A DNA stretch of 32,959 nt, taken from the NCBI GenBank assembly GCA_018716505.1, contig DVJW01000132.1:1-32959 (forward strand), read 5' to 3'. Under the pieces are notes generated by a model. The model was not told where the DNA came from and ran no database searches. It was given only the letters and a program-made list of their open reading frames with translations. Shown here in pieces: positions 24,464 to 31,281 of the stretch. The first letter of the stretch is position 1, and each line of letters opens with the position of its first letter. Origin of the DNA: Candidatus Faecaligallichristensenella faecipullorum (GTDB lineage: Bacteria; Bacillota; Clostridia; Christensenellales; Aristaeellaceae). Position numbers and translations under genes: made by a program.

Positions 24464-25639
24464 TCATTCAAAGCGCTCCACCGTGGCCACCGCCTGGCTG
24501 GAAATGCCCAATCCCTCACCCTCAAAGCCCAGGCCCTCGGTGGTGGTGGCCTTGATATTGACCCCCGTCTTTTGAACGCCCATGGCGCCGGCCAGGGTTT
24601 CGCGCATCCGCTCGATATGCGGCATGAGCTTGGGGCGCTGGCAGACGATGGTCAGATCCGCATGCAAGAGCCGCCCATTCCGCTCGTTCAGGGCCGCCAT
24701 CACCTTTTCCAGCAATTTTATAGAGGAAATCCCCTCATACGCCGGATCGGTATCCGGAAACCACCGGCCGATATCCCCTTCGCCCATGGCGCCTAAAATC
24801 GCGTCCATCAGGGCATGGGTGGCCACATCCGCGTCCGAATGGCCCAGCAGCCCCTTTTCCCAGGGCACCTCTACCCCGCACAGAATCAGTTTGCGCCCCT
24901 CCACCAACCTGTGCACGTCGTAGCCCATGCCCACGGAAATCTCGCTTTTTTGATCCAACATGCGCCGCGCCATTTGCATATCCTCCCGAGTGGTCAACTT
25001 AATGTTGCGCTCTCCGGCCTCGGTAACGCACAGCCGCACATCCCCGGCCATTTTTTCCACCAGCGACGCGTCGTCTGTGGCCGAAACTCCGTTGCGCTCG
25101 GCCCATTGGTACGCCTGTTTGAGCAGCGAGGCCTTAAAGGTCTGAGGGGTCTGGACCGCGCGCAACCGCGCCCGATCCGGGGTTTCCACCACCCGCTCGC
25201 CGCTCACCCGCTTAATGGTGTCCTTGACCATGGTGGCCGCCACCCCGCTGCCAAATTGTTTCGCCGAATCTATGGTGGCGCGGATAACCTCTTTTTCCAC
25301 AAAGGGGCGGGCCGCGTCATGAACGGACACCAGCTCAACCCCGTCCGGCAGGGCGTCCAGCCCGTTTTTCACCGACTGCTGGCGGGTTTCGCCGCCCCAG
25401 GCCGTGAGCTGAACCAGGTCTTTCAGGCCTTCCCGCGCCTCAAGTTCGCGGTAGGCTTTCTCGTCCCGGGGATTGAGCACCAGCAGAATGCCGTCATAGC
25501 ACCGGCTTTCGGAAAGCGCCCGCAAGGTGCGGGTAAGCACCGCGCACCCGCCCAACCCGGCAAACACCTTATTATAGGGCAGGCCCAGCCGGCTTCCGGT
25601 GCCCCCGGCCACCACCACCGCCCATATCGTGCCGCTCAT
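24464..25639 (-). CDS. ispDF: Bifunctional IspD/IspF (MEP cytidylyltransferase and MEcPP synthase)
   Basis: Fusion of two non-consecutive MEP enzymes. IspD half (about 1-229): nucleotide loop AGGTGSRLG (11-19), SVHDAARPF (105-113), AVQTPQTF and ATDDASLVE. IspF half (about 233-391): [12 protein letters not shown] with zinc ligands Asp241 and His243, LLGHSDADV (264-272) and the C-terminal [19 protein letters not shown]. Total 391 residues fits known fusions. ATG 25639 follows GGAG and is five bases past the S4 gene stop; longer frames overlap that gene. The intermediate enzyme IspE is not in the window. No terminator follows; the rpsB promoter lies directly downstream. Confidence 0.95.
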   Translation of the reverse strand: MSGTIWAVVVAGGTGSRLGLPYNKVFAGLGGCAVLTRTLRALSESRCYDGILLVLNPRDEKAYRELEAREGLKDLVQLTAWGGETRQQSVKNGLDALPDGVELVSVHDAARPFVEKEVIRATIDSAKQFGSGVAATMVKDTIKRVSGERVVETPDRARLRAVQTPQTFKASLLKQAYQWAERNGVSATDDASLVEKMAGDVRLCVTEAGERNIKLTTREDMQMARRMLDQKSEISVGMGYDVHRLVEGRKLILCGVEVPWEKGLLGHSDADVATHALMDAILGAMGEGDIGRWFPDTDPAYEGISSIKLLEKVMAALNERNGRLLHADLTIVCQRPKLMPHIERMRETLAGAMGVQKTGVNIKATTTEGLGFEGEGLGISSQAVATVERFE

Positions 25640-25643
25640 GGCG

Positions 25644-25931
25644 CTACTCCACGATTTTGTACATGCCCGCGGCGTCCGCCTTGAGCACATGTTCGGACAG
25701 GCTGACCACCTGATAGCTGGTCTTTTTATCCCCGGCCCGCAAGGTGATCACATCCCCCACCTTGACCGTGGTCCCGGCCTTGGCTTCCTTGCCGTTGACC
25801 ATGACCCGGCCCATGTCGCACGCCTCATTGGCCACGGTGCGGCGCTTGATAATGCGCGATACCTTTAAATACTTATCCAAACGCATGGGGCCCTTTTCCT
25901 GGGCCGTCTTTTCCTCGCGTTGTTGCCTCAC
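25644..25931 (-). CDS. rqcP: S4-domain RNA-binding protein RqcP (YabO)
   Basis: Small S4 protein of ribosome-associated quality control; in Bacillus RqcP helps RqcH add alanine tails on stalled 50S subunits. The core [26 protein letters not shown] and [18 protein letters not shown] (split here for clarity) closely matches Bacillus YabO, including the C-terminal AAGMYKIVE. Two starts compete. GTG 25931 has an excellent GGGGAGGAG seven bases upstream and gives 95 residues with a polar 15-residue extension. ATG 25886 (80 residues) begins at the family's usual MRLDK but has only AAAGGG. I give the longer form. hup lies upstream, ispDF five bases downstream. Confidence 0.88.
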   Translation of the reverse strand: MRQQREEKTAQEKGPMRLDKYLKVSRIIKRRTVANEACDMGRVMVNGKEAKAGTTVKVGDVITLRAGDKKTSYQVVSLSEHVLKADAAGMYKIVE

Positions 25932-25957
25932 GGTTTCTCCTCCCCTCTTGGCCTAAA

Positions 25958-25989
25958 GCAGAACAAAAGCCCCCGGCTATCGAGGGCTT
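25958..25989 (-). terminator. Terminator of hup
   Basis: AAGCCC (25967-25972) pairs with GGGCTT (25984-25989) with an inner GC-rich loop; the minus strand continues TTTTGTTCT. It sits 14 bases after the hup stop. Probably leaky, since no separate promoter for rqcP is visible. Confidence 0.7.
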
Positions 25990-26003
25990 CGTTCCTGCTG
26001 TTC

Positions 26004-26276
26004 TCAGACGATTTCGTCCTTCAGGGCCTTGCCCGCCTTGAATACGGGCGCCTTGGAGGCCGGAATATCGATTTCCTCTCCGGTAGCCGGATTATGACCC
26101 TTGCGCGCGGCGCGCTCTTTGACTTCAAAAGCACCGAAGCCGGTCAACTGAACCTTGTCGCCATTTTTGAGCGCCTCGGTCACCGAGTCGATAAAGGCGT
26201 TCAGCATGGTCTCAGCCTCTTTGCGGGGCATTCCGGCCTTTTCAGCCATGGCGATAATCAATTCGGATTTGTTCAT
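26004..26276 (-). CDS. hup: HU family DNA-binding protein
   Basis: Histone-like dimeric DNA-bending protein of the nucleoid. The 90 residues are a complete HU: MNKSELIIAMAEKAGMPRKEAE, the dimer core VTEALKNGDKVQLTGFGAFEVKERA (27-52 region), and the beta-arm with RKGHNPATGEEIDIPASKAPVFKAGKALK, including the DNA-intercalating NP. TGGAGGTG precedes the ATG. It lies between yabN and rqcP, as in many Clostridia, and has its own terminator, consistent with high independent expression. Confidence 0.97.
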   Translation of the reverse strand: MNKSELIIAMAEKAGMPRKEAETMLNAFIDSVTEALKNGDKVQLTGFGAFEVKERAARKGHNPATGEEIDIPASKAPVFKAGKALKDEIV

Positions 26277-26446
26277 TCGGTTGCACCTCCATAAATTTTT
26301 AAACAGCTTTTCCCATTCGAACTCCGAAATTTTGCTATGAAGCTGGAATTTCTATTCGCCCTGTTGCCTGTAAATTCCTGCCTGTTTTTCGCTTCTAAAC
26401 CAGATTATTACCCAAATTTGATGGTCTCATGCCTGGAAATTCAACT
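26277..26446 (-). other. 170-base gap upstream of hup
   Basis: A/T-rich stretch between the yabN stop and hup, without any coding frame of note. TAATAAT at roughly 26406-26412 on the minus strand might be a -10, but no -35 at proper spacing is seen. Expected to hold the hup promoter; I cannot place it with confidence. Confidence 0.4.
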
Positions 26447-27796
26447 TTACTTCCCTTGCGCCTGTTCCCAGCGCGCCTTTATTTGTTCGCCGGATTCCGC
26501 CTCCAGGGCCACGCCCTCCGAACGGGCCGTTTGCTCCATGCGCTCAAACCGGCTCACAAAGCGCCCGATGGCTCCATCCAACGCCAGCTCGGCGTTTATC
26601 CCGGCCCTGCGCGCCTGGGCGGCCAGGCGCAAAAGCGCTTCCCCAATCTGCTCCTCTTCGGTGGCGCCGGAACCATCCATGCCGGCCTCTTCCAAGCCCG
26701 CCGAGGCGGCCTTTTTCAAAACCTTCTGGGCGCGCATCAGGGCGGGCAGACCGCGCGTCACCCCCCGCATTTCCTCGCTCAGGCTCGAAAAATGCTTCTC
26801 CTGCTTTTTCACCTGAGCCCAAAGCGCTGAAACCTGCTCCGGGGTTTCGGCCCTGGCCTGACCAAACACATGCCGGTGGCGCGAAATCATTTTGCGGCAA
26901 ATGGCGGTGGTCACGTCGCTCTCGTCAAACTCCCCATGCCGCCGGGCGATCTCCGAGTGAAAAGCCACCTGAAACAGCACATCCCCCAGCTCGTCGTACA
27001 GGGCGTCCATATCCTCCCGGTCGATGGCGTCCAACACCTCATAGGCTTCCTCCACCAGATAGGGCTTCAGGGTTTCATGGGTCTGGGCGCGGTCCCAGGG
27101 ACAGCCGTCCGCTTCCAGCAACCGCCGCATGATCCGGTTCAAATGGCGATAGCCATATCTTTCCAACTTATCCAGGCGCTTCTGGGCAAAAACCAGCGCG
27201 CAGCTTAAATGGTTATAGCGCTCGAAGCGATCCAACTCCATGAGGGATATGGTATGAATCTTGCCCTCCGGGTCGGAGATCAGACAGGGCTGATCCTCGG
27301 GATAACGCTCCATCAGCTTCAACTTGACTTCCGAGGCCTGAATCCGGTTATCCAGCTCGCGCACCAGACAGGGCATATCCGGATCGGGTTCAAAATCCGC
27401 GATATCCGAGGCGGCCAACGTCTGATAAACCCCGCCCGCCATGGCCGTCAGCGCGCCCTCCAGCGGCACGCCGGGCACGATCCGAACGGAAACACCGGCA
27501 TTTAAAAGCGCCTCCACCGTGCTGTCCCGCAAATCCGCCACCCCATAGGCGATATCCTGATCCTGGGCGGCCCTTGCCAGCGCGTCCACCGCACTTTGAA
27601 TGAGCTCGTCAAAATCCTCCGAGCGCTCATACAGCTCGTCCAGGCTCTCAAAGGCAATGCCCTGCTCTTTGAGATAGCCGCTCACCGGATGCCTTCGGGT
27701 TCTCAAGATCACCTTCGCGCTTTTGAGCGCATTCACGGCGCCCAAAGTCAGCTCATCCAACCGCGCGCCCAGGCCCACCACAGAAATCAATCCCAA
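26447..27796 (-). CDS. mazG: YabN-type fusion: tetrapyrrole-methylase-like domain plus MazG NTP pyrophosphohydrolase
   Basis: Two-domain protein of 449 residues. The N-terminal 210 residues resemble tetrapyrrole (SAM-dependent) methylases: MGLISVVGLGARLDELTLGA and VRIVPGVPLEGA. The C-terminal part is MazG: CPWDRAQTHETLKPYL (232-247), EEAYE (249-253) and ELGD (269-272), i.e. the EExxE...ExxD magnesium site, then a second, degenerate MazG-like half. MazG hydrolyses NTPs to NMP and PPi as nucleotide-pool surveillance. The methylase half lacks the usual GPGD after GLG (it has GARLDE), so its activity is doubtful. Start is TTG 27796, seven bases after GGGAGGG. Heads the yabN-hup-rqcP block, as in Bacillus and Clostridia. 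Confidence 0.92.
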   Translation of the reverse strand: MGLISVVGLGARLDELTLGAVNALKSAKVILRTRRHPVSGYLKEQGIAFESLDELYERSEDFDELIQSAVDALARAAQDQDIAYGVADLRDSTVEALLNAGVSVRIVPGVPLEGALTAMAGGVYQTLAASDIADFEPDPDMPCLVRELDNRIQASEVKLKLMERYPEDQPCLISDPEGKIHTISLMELDRFERYNHLSCALVFAQKRLDKLERYGYRHLNRIMRRLLEADGCPWDRAQTHETLKPYLVEEAYEVLDAIDREDMDALYDELGDVLFQVAFHSEIARRHGEFDESDVTTAICRKMISRHRHVFGQARAETPEQVSALWAQVKKQEKHFSSLSEEMRGVTRGLPALMRAQKVLKKAASAGLEEAGMDGSGATEEEQIGEALLRLAAQARRAGINAELALDGAIGRFVSRFERMEQTARSEGVALEAESGEQIKARWEQAQGK

Positions 27797-27855
27797 GCCG
27801 GTTCCCTCCCAGGGTTCGCGGAAGGCCCAGCGCCCGTCCGCGCCATTTTTAGGCT

Positions 27856-27884
27856 ATTATAACACAGACCCCGGCCCCTGAAAA
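27856..27884 (-). promoter_or_regulatory. Extended -10 promoter of yabN (mazG)
   Basis: TTTTCA (27884-27879), 17-base spacer, TATAAT (27861-27856) preceded by TGT. The predicted start near 27849 leaves a leader of about 53 bases. Confidence 0.75.
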
Positions 27885-27979
27885 CCGCTTCCGCATTAAA
27901 TCCCCCTTCGGAGCCATGCCGCGCCATATGTTTCGTATAAAATCCGCAAACAAACCCAAGAATTAATTTTTTATAAACC

Positions 27980-28008
27980 TTGACATAACACCCGCAATGG
28001 CATACAAT
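27980..28008 (+). promoter_or_regulatory. Consensus sigma-A promoter of the ADP-ribosylglycohydrolase-fold gene
   Basis: TTGACA (27980-27985), 17-base spacer, TACAAT (28003-28008): an almost perfect promoter. Start near 28015, about 29 bases before the ATG, with GGGAGGG at 28029-28035. The strength implies high constitutive expression unless repressed. Confidence 0.92.
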
Positions 28009-28043
28009 ACCTTCAACCGACAGAAAATGGGAGGGTTTCCATT

Positions 28044-29519
28044 ATGTTGTATTTCAATCGTACCGAATTGCGGGATCATATCTACGCCTGCTGGAAGGGT
28101 AAGAACATCGGCGGAACCATGGGCACGCCCTATGAGGGCAGGCGCGAAATCCTGGATATCCAGGGCTTTGTCACCAAAGAGGGCGAAGTTTTGCCCAACG
28201 ACGACCTGGATCTTCAGCTCATCTGGCTCAAGGCCATGGAGGAGCAGGGCCCCAACGCGGTCAACGAGCGGGTATTGGGCGAATACTGGCTCAGCTACAT
28301 CGGCCCCAACTGGAACGAATACGGGGTTGGCAAGAGCAACATGCGCGAGGGATTCGTGCCCCCGATTTCGGGCGAAATCATGAACGACGAGTGGCGCAAC
28401 TCCAACGGCGCCTGGATTCGTTCGGAGATTTGGGCCTCGCTGTATCCCGGCCAACCGGACCAGGCCATCCGCTATGCCTATTATGACGCCTGCGTGGATC
28501 ACGGCTATGGCGAAGGTACCTATGCCGCCATCTTTACCGCGGCGTTGGAAAGCATGGCCTATGTATTGAAGGATATTCCCAAGCTGCTGGAATTGGCGCT
28601 TTCCAAGATCCCGGAGGGCTGCCGGGTGGCGCGCAGCGTCAGATTGGTCATGAAGGCCTATAAGGATGGTATCGACTGGAAAACCGCGCGCAACATGATC
28701 GTGGAAGACAGCGCGGATTTGGGCTGGTTCCAGGCGCCGGCCAACGTGGCCTTTACCATCCTGGGCCTTCTGTACGGCGAGGGCGATTTCAAAAAGTCCA
28801 TGATCCTGGCCATCAACTGCGGCGATGACACCGACTGCACCGGAGCCACGGTGGGCGCACTGATGGGCATTTTGTACGGCTCGGCCGGCATTCCCGAGGA
28901 CTGGAGCCGCTATCTGGGCGACGATATCGTGACCTGCTGCCTGCTCAAGGGCCACGGCCCCTATCCTGGAACCTGCACCCAGCTCACGGATATCGTGATG
29001 AACATGCTGAGTGTGACCTTGCATCAGCCCTTTAACGGCCGCCTGAGCGCCTACCCCGCCGTGGTTCACGACGGAGAAACCGATTTTTCCCAGCTGAATG
29101 CCGGCCAATACGCGGGCAGCGCCTTTGCCGAGGCCCTGATGCGGCGCAAGCGCTATTCCTTCGAGGCGGAAAACCTGCTGGTCAACGCGCTGGTGGAATT
29201 TGACGAAGAGCCGCGCCTCACGCCGAATGGCGAGATCACCGGCAACATCACCATCCGCAACAAGACCTTCCCTGAGCAAAAGCACTATCAGTTGGAATGG
29301 ATTCTGCCCGAGGGATGGCAGGCTTCGGGCCGGCGCGCGCTGTATTATAATCCCAGCACGCTCATTCAGTATCAGCCCGGCGAACCCATGCCCGGCACCT
29401 CGGCGGCATTTACCTTAACCGCAGGCGAGATGGTGGCCGCGAAAAACGAGCTGTTGCTCAAGATCAGCGTGACCGGCCGCTCCCTGCCGCTCATCATCCC
29501 CATCAATATTTTAGGCTGA
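28044..29519 (+). CDS. ADP-ribosylglycohydrolase-fold protein with C-terminal beta-rich extension
   Basis: DraG/ARH-fold protein of 491 residues. Signatures of the dimetal site are present: PNDDLD (51-56, variant of the usual TDDT), GAWIRSEIWA (122-131) and NCGDDTDCTGATVGA (258-272; Asp261, Asp262, Asp264). The all-helical hydrolase spans about 1-320. The remaining 150 or so residues are extra: FEAENLLVNALVEFDEEPRLTPN and the following strands (GNITIRNKTF, HYQLEWILPEGW, LLLKISVTGRSLPLIIPINI) look like an Ig-like beta-sandwich. Family members remove ADP-ribose from proteins, but many relatives have other substrates, and the changed first motif fits that. No signal peptide. Monocistronic, with a strong promoter and a terminator. 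Confidence 0.85.
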   Translation: MLYFNRTELRDHIYACWKGKNIGGTMGTPYEGRREILDIQGFVTKEGEVLPNDDLDLQLIWLKAMEEQGPNAVNERVLGEYWLSYIGPNWNEYGVGKSNMREGFVPPISGEIMNDEWRNSNGAWIRSEIWASLYPGQPDQAIRYAYYDACVDHGYGEGTYAAIFTAALESMAYVLKDIPKLLELALSKIPEGCRVARSVRLVMKAYKDGIDWKTARNMIVEDSADLGWFQAPANVAFTILGLLYGEGDFKKSMILAINCGDDTDCTGATVGALMGILYGSAGIPEDWSRYLGDDIVTCCLLKGHGPYPGTCTQLTDIVMNMLSVTLHQPFNGRLSAYPAVVHDGETDFSQLNAGQYAGSAFAEALMRRKRYSFEAENLLVNALVEFDEEPRLTPNGEITGNITIRNKTFPEQKHYQLEWILPEGWQASGRRALYYNPSTLIQYQPGEPMPGTSAAFTLTAGEMVAAKNELLLKISVTGRSLPLIIPINILG

Positions 29520-29530
29520 GGCCTTATCTT

Positions 29531-29567
29531 CCCCCCGCTTGTCAAAGGGCAGGCGGGGGAAATTTTG
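29531..29567 (+). terminator. Terminator of the ADP-ribosylglycohydrolase-fold gene
   Basis: CCCCCGC (29532-29538) pairs with GCGGGGG (29553-29559) around a 14-base loop, followed by AAATTTTG. It lies 12 bases past the stop. Confidence 0.75.
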
Positions 29568-29598
29568 CCCTTCATTCCATGATTTTCCAACCGCAGAA

Positions 29599-29628
29599 TG
29601 GATAAAATCTTCCTCAAAGTCCATACTA
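29599..29628 (+). promoter_or_regulatory. Possible sigma-G promoter of spoVT
   Basis: CATACTA at 29622-29628 matches the sigma-G -10 consensus (CATNNTA) exactly. GGATA at 29600-29604, 17 bases upstream, fits four of five positions of the -35 (GHATR). No good sigma-A promoter is seen in the same gap. spoVT is sigma-G-dependent in Bacillus, so the context agrees. Confidence 0.5.
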
Positions 29629-29667
29629 CCCACAGAAACTTCAAATTGATCTGGAGGGTTTAAAAAT

Positions 29668-30222
29668 ATGAAAGCTACTGGAATCGTCAGACGCATTGAT
29701 GAACTGGGCCGGGTGGTTATTCCCAAGGAAATCCGCCGGACGCTGCGCATCCGCGAGGGTGACCCGCTGGAGATCTACACCGACCACGACGGCGAGGTTG
29801 TGCTCAAGAAGTATTCGCCCATTGGCGAAATTTCATCCATCGCCAAGGACTACACCGATTCGCTCTACCGTTCGCTGGGTCACATTGCCTGCATATGCGA
29901 CCGGGATATGGTGGTTTCGGCCTCGGGCTCGCCCAAGAAGGAACTCTGGGAACGCCCGCTGAGCCCAGAGATGGAATCGGCCATGCAAAGCCGCCAAACC
30001 CTGCATCTCAACGCCGCGGGCGGCGCCAGGATGTTGCCGGTCACCACGGACGATGTGGCCAACCAGTATACCGCGCAGATCATGGTACCCATTCTGGCGG
30101 ACGGAGAAGTCATCGGCGCGCTGTTGCTGTTGAGTAAAGAAACCGGGGTCAAGATGAGCGAGACCGATTTAAAGGTGGCCGAGACCACCGCCGGCCTGGT
30201 CGGGCGCCAGATGGAACAATAG
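29668..30222 (+). CDS. spoVT: Stage V sporulation transcription factor SpoVT
   Basis: Forespore regulator that adjusts sigma-G-dependent genes and spore properties. The 184 residues match Bacillus SpoVT along the whole length: an AbrB-type swapped-hairpin DNA-binding domain (MKATGIVRRIDELGRVVIPK, residues 1-20, through DPLEIYTD and VVLKKYSPI) and a C-terminal GAF-like domain (about 56-184), ending in the shared ETTAGLVGRQMEQ. The ATG follows GGAGGG. The length and both domains are intact, so the organism probably sporulates or descends recently from a spore former. AbrB-like paralogues lack the GAF domain, which supports this name. Confidence 0.95.
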   Translation: MKATGIVRRIDELGRVVIPKEIRRTLRIREGDPLEIYTDHDGEVVLKKYSPIGEISSIAKDYTDSLYRSLGHIACICDRDMVVSASGSPKKELWERPLSPEMESAMQSRQTLHLNAAGGARMLPVTTDDVANQYTAQIMVPILADGEVIGALLLLSKETGVKMSETDLKVAETTAGLVGRQMEQ

Positions 30223-30225
30223 GCC

Positions 30226-30254
30226 TTGCCAAACCGCTGCCAAAGGAGTATGAT
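30226..30254 (+). promoter_or_regulatory. Sigma-A promoter of the alpha/beta hydrolase gene
   Basis: TTGCCA (30226-30231), 17-base spacer, TATGAT (30249-30254). It starts four bases after the spoVT stop and lies within the putative terminator loop of spoVT. Start near 30261. Confidence 0.75.
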
Positions 30255-30288
30255 GAATCCATAAATCCTTGAAGGGGGCGGTTTTTTT
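30231..30288 (+). terminator. Long-loop hairpin with T-run after spoVT
   Basis: AAACCGC (30231-30237) can pair with GCGGTTT (30278-30284), followed by four more T residues; inside the loop AAGGA and TCCTT can also pair. The 40-base loop makes it a weaker candidate. The T-run sits immediately before the TTG start of the hydrolase. Confidence 0.45.
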
Positions 30289-31216
30289 GTGCCGTTTTGA
30301 GGAATTTCAACTGGTTTCCCCGGCGGATGGAACCGTCATTTATGGCCTATGCGCCCTGCCTGAATCCCGGCCCGTGGCCATCCTGCAATTGGTGCACGGC
30401 ATGAGCGAGCACAAAGAGCGCTATAAACCCGTGATGGAATTTCTTTGCGCGGCCGGCTACACCTGCGTAATTCACGACCATCGCGGCCACGGAACCCATG
30501 CCCAGATTTTGGGCCACATGGGCGCGCCCAAGGCCGGCGGGCTTATCCAGGATATTTTGTCGGTCAATCAATGGGCCAAGTCGCGCTTCCCCCATCTCCC
30601 CTTGTTCCTCTTCGGCCACAGCATGGGCTCTTTGGCGGTGCGCGCCTTTATCCGGCGCTACGACGCCGGGATCTCCGGACTTTTGGTCTCGGGATGTCCC
30701 AGTTACAATCCGGGCGCGCCCCTGGGCAAAGGGTTATCCCGGCTGATGAGCCGGTTCAAGGGCGATGAATACCGAAGCCCGCTCATCCAACATCTGGCCT
30801 TTTCCGGAAACAACCGGGCTTTCGAACCCACAAAATCCGAAAACGCCTGGCTTTGCAGCGATGAAGCGGTGGTTACGGCCTATGACGGCGACCCGCTCTG
30901 CGGCTTTCCCTTTACCCTGAACGGATTCGAAACGCTGTTTACCTTGATGGAATGGGTTTACGCCTCCACAGGTTGGGCGGTGAATCAGCCAAATCTGCCC
31001 ATTTACTTCCTTTCAGGCGGGGACGATCCCTGCCGCATCAGCGATAAGGCCTTTGAAGCGGCCCAGGCCCATTTAAGGAAAGTGGGCTATCTGAACGTCA
31101 CCGGCCGGCTCTACCCCGGGATGCGCCATGAAATTCTAAACGAAAACGGCAAAGAAGCGGTCTTTCAAGACATATTGGAACATTTGGAGAAATGGCGAGG
31201 CGGCGAAACAAAATAA
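30287..31216 (+). CDS. Alpha/beta hydrolase, lysophospholipase/monoacylglycerol lipase-like
   Basis: Serine hydrolase of the Hydrolase_4 group, likely acting on acylglycerols, lysophospholipids or other esters. The 309 residues show the oxyanion strand LVHGMSEHKERY (35-46), HDHRGHG (63-69), nucleophile elbow GHSMGS with Ser112, an acidic residue in SGGDDPCR and His281 in GMRHEILNE. No signal peptide. Start is TTG 30287 (MCRFEEFQLVSPADG), eight bases after GGGGGCGG; a second TTG at 30269 would put that SD inside the gene. Own promoter upstream, bidirectional terminator downstream. Substrate unknown. Confidence 0.85.
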   Translation: MCRFEEFQLVSPADGTVIYGLCALPESRPVAILQLVHGMSEHKERYKPVMEFLCAAGYTCVIHDHRGHGTHAQILGHMGAPKAGGLIQDILSVNQWAKSRFPHLPLFLFGHSMGSLAVRAFIRRYDAGISGLLVSGCPSYNPGAPLGKGLSRLMSRFKGDEYRSPLIQHLAFSGNNRAFEPTKSENAWLCSDEAVVTAYDGDPLCGFPFTLNGFETLFTLMEWVYASTGWAVNQPNLPIYFLSGGDDPCRISDKAFEAAQAHLRKVGYLNVTGRLYPGMRHEILNENGKEAVFQDILEHLEKWRGGETK

Positions 31217-31262
31217 AAAGGCGGGCTGCCCAAGGGATTGCCTTTGGACAGCCCGCTTTTTT
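31213..31262. terminator. Bidirectional terminator between hydrolase and guaB
   Basis: GCGGGCTG (31221-31228) pairs with CAGCCCGC (31249-31256), with further inner pairing of CCAA with TTGG. Six T residues follow on plus (31257-31262) and CTTTTTAT on minus. Serves both convergent genes. Confidence 0.9.
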
Positions 31263-31281
31263 GCCTACTTTAATTGCTTCA

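Noticed and set aside
27963-29285. 440-codon open frame on the minus strand opposite the ADP-ribosylglycohydrolase-fold gene
   Set aside because: No SD or motifs and it runs across the consensus promoter of the plus-strand gene.
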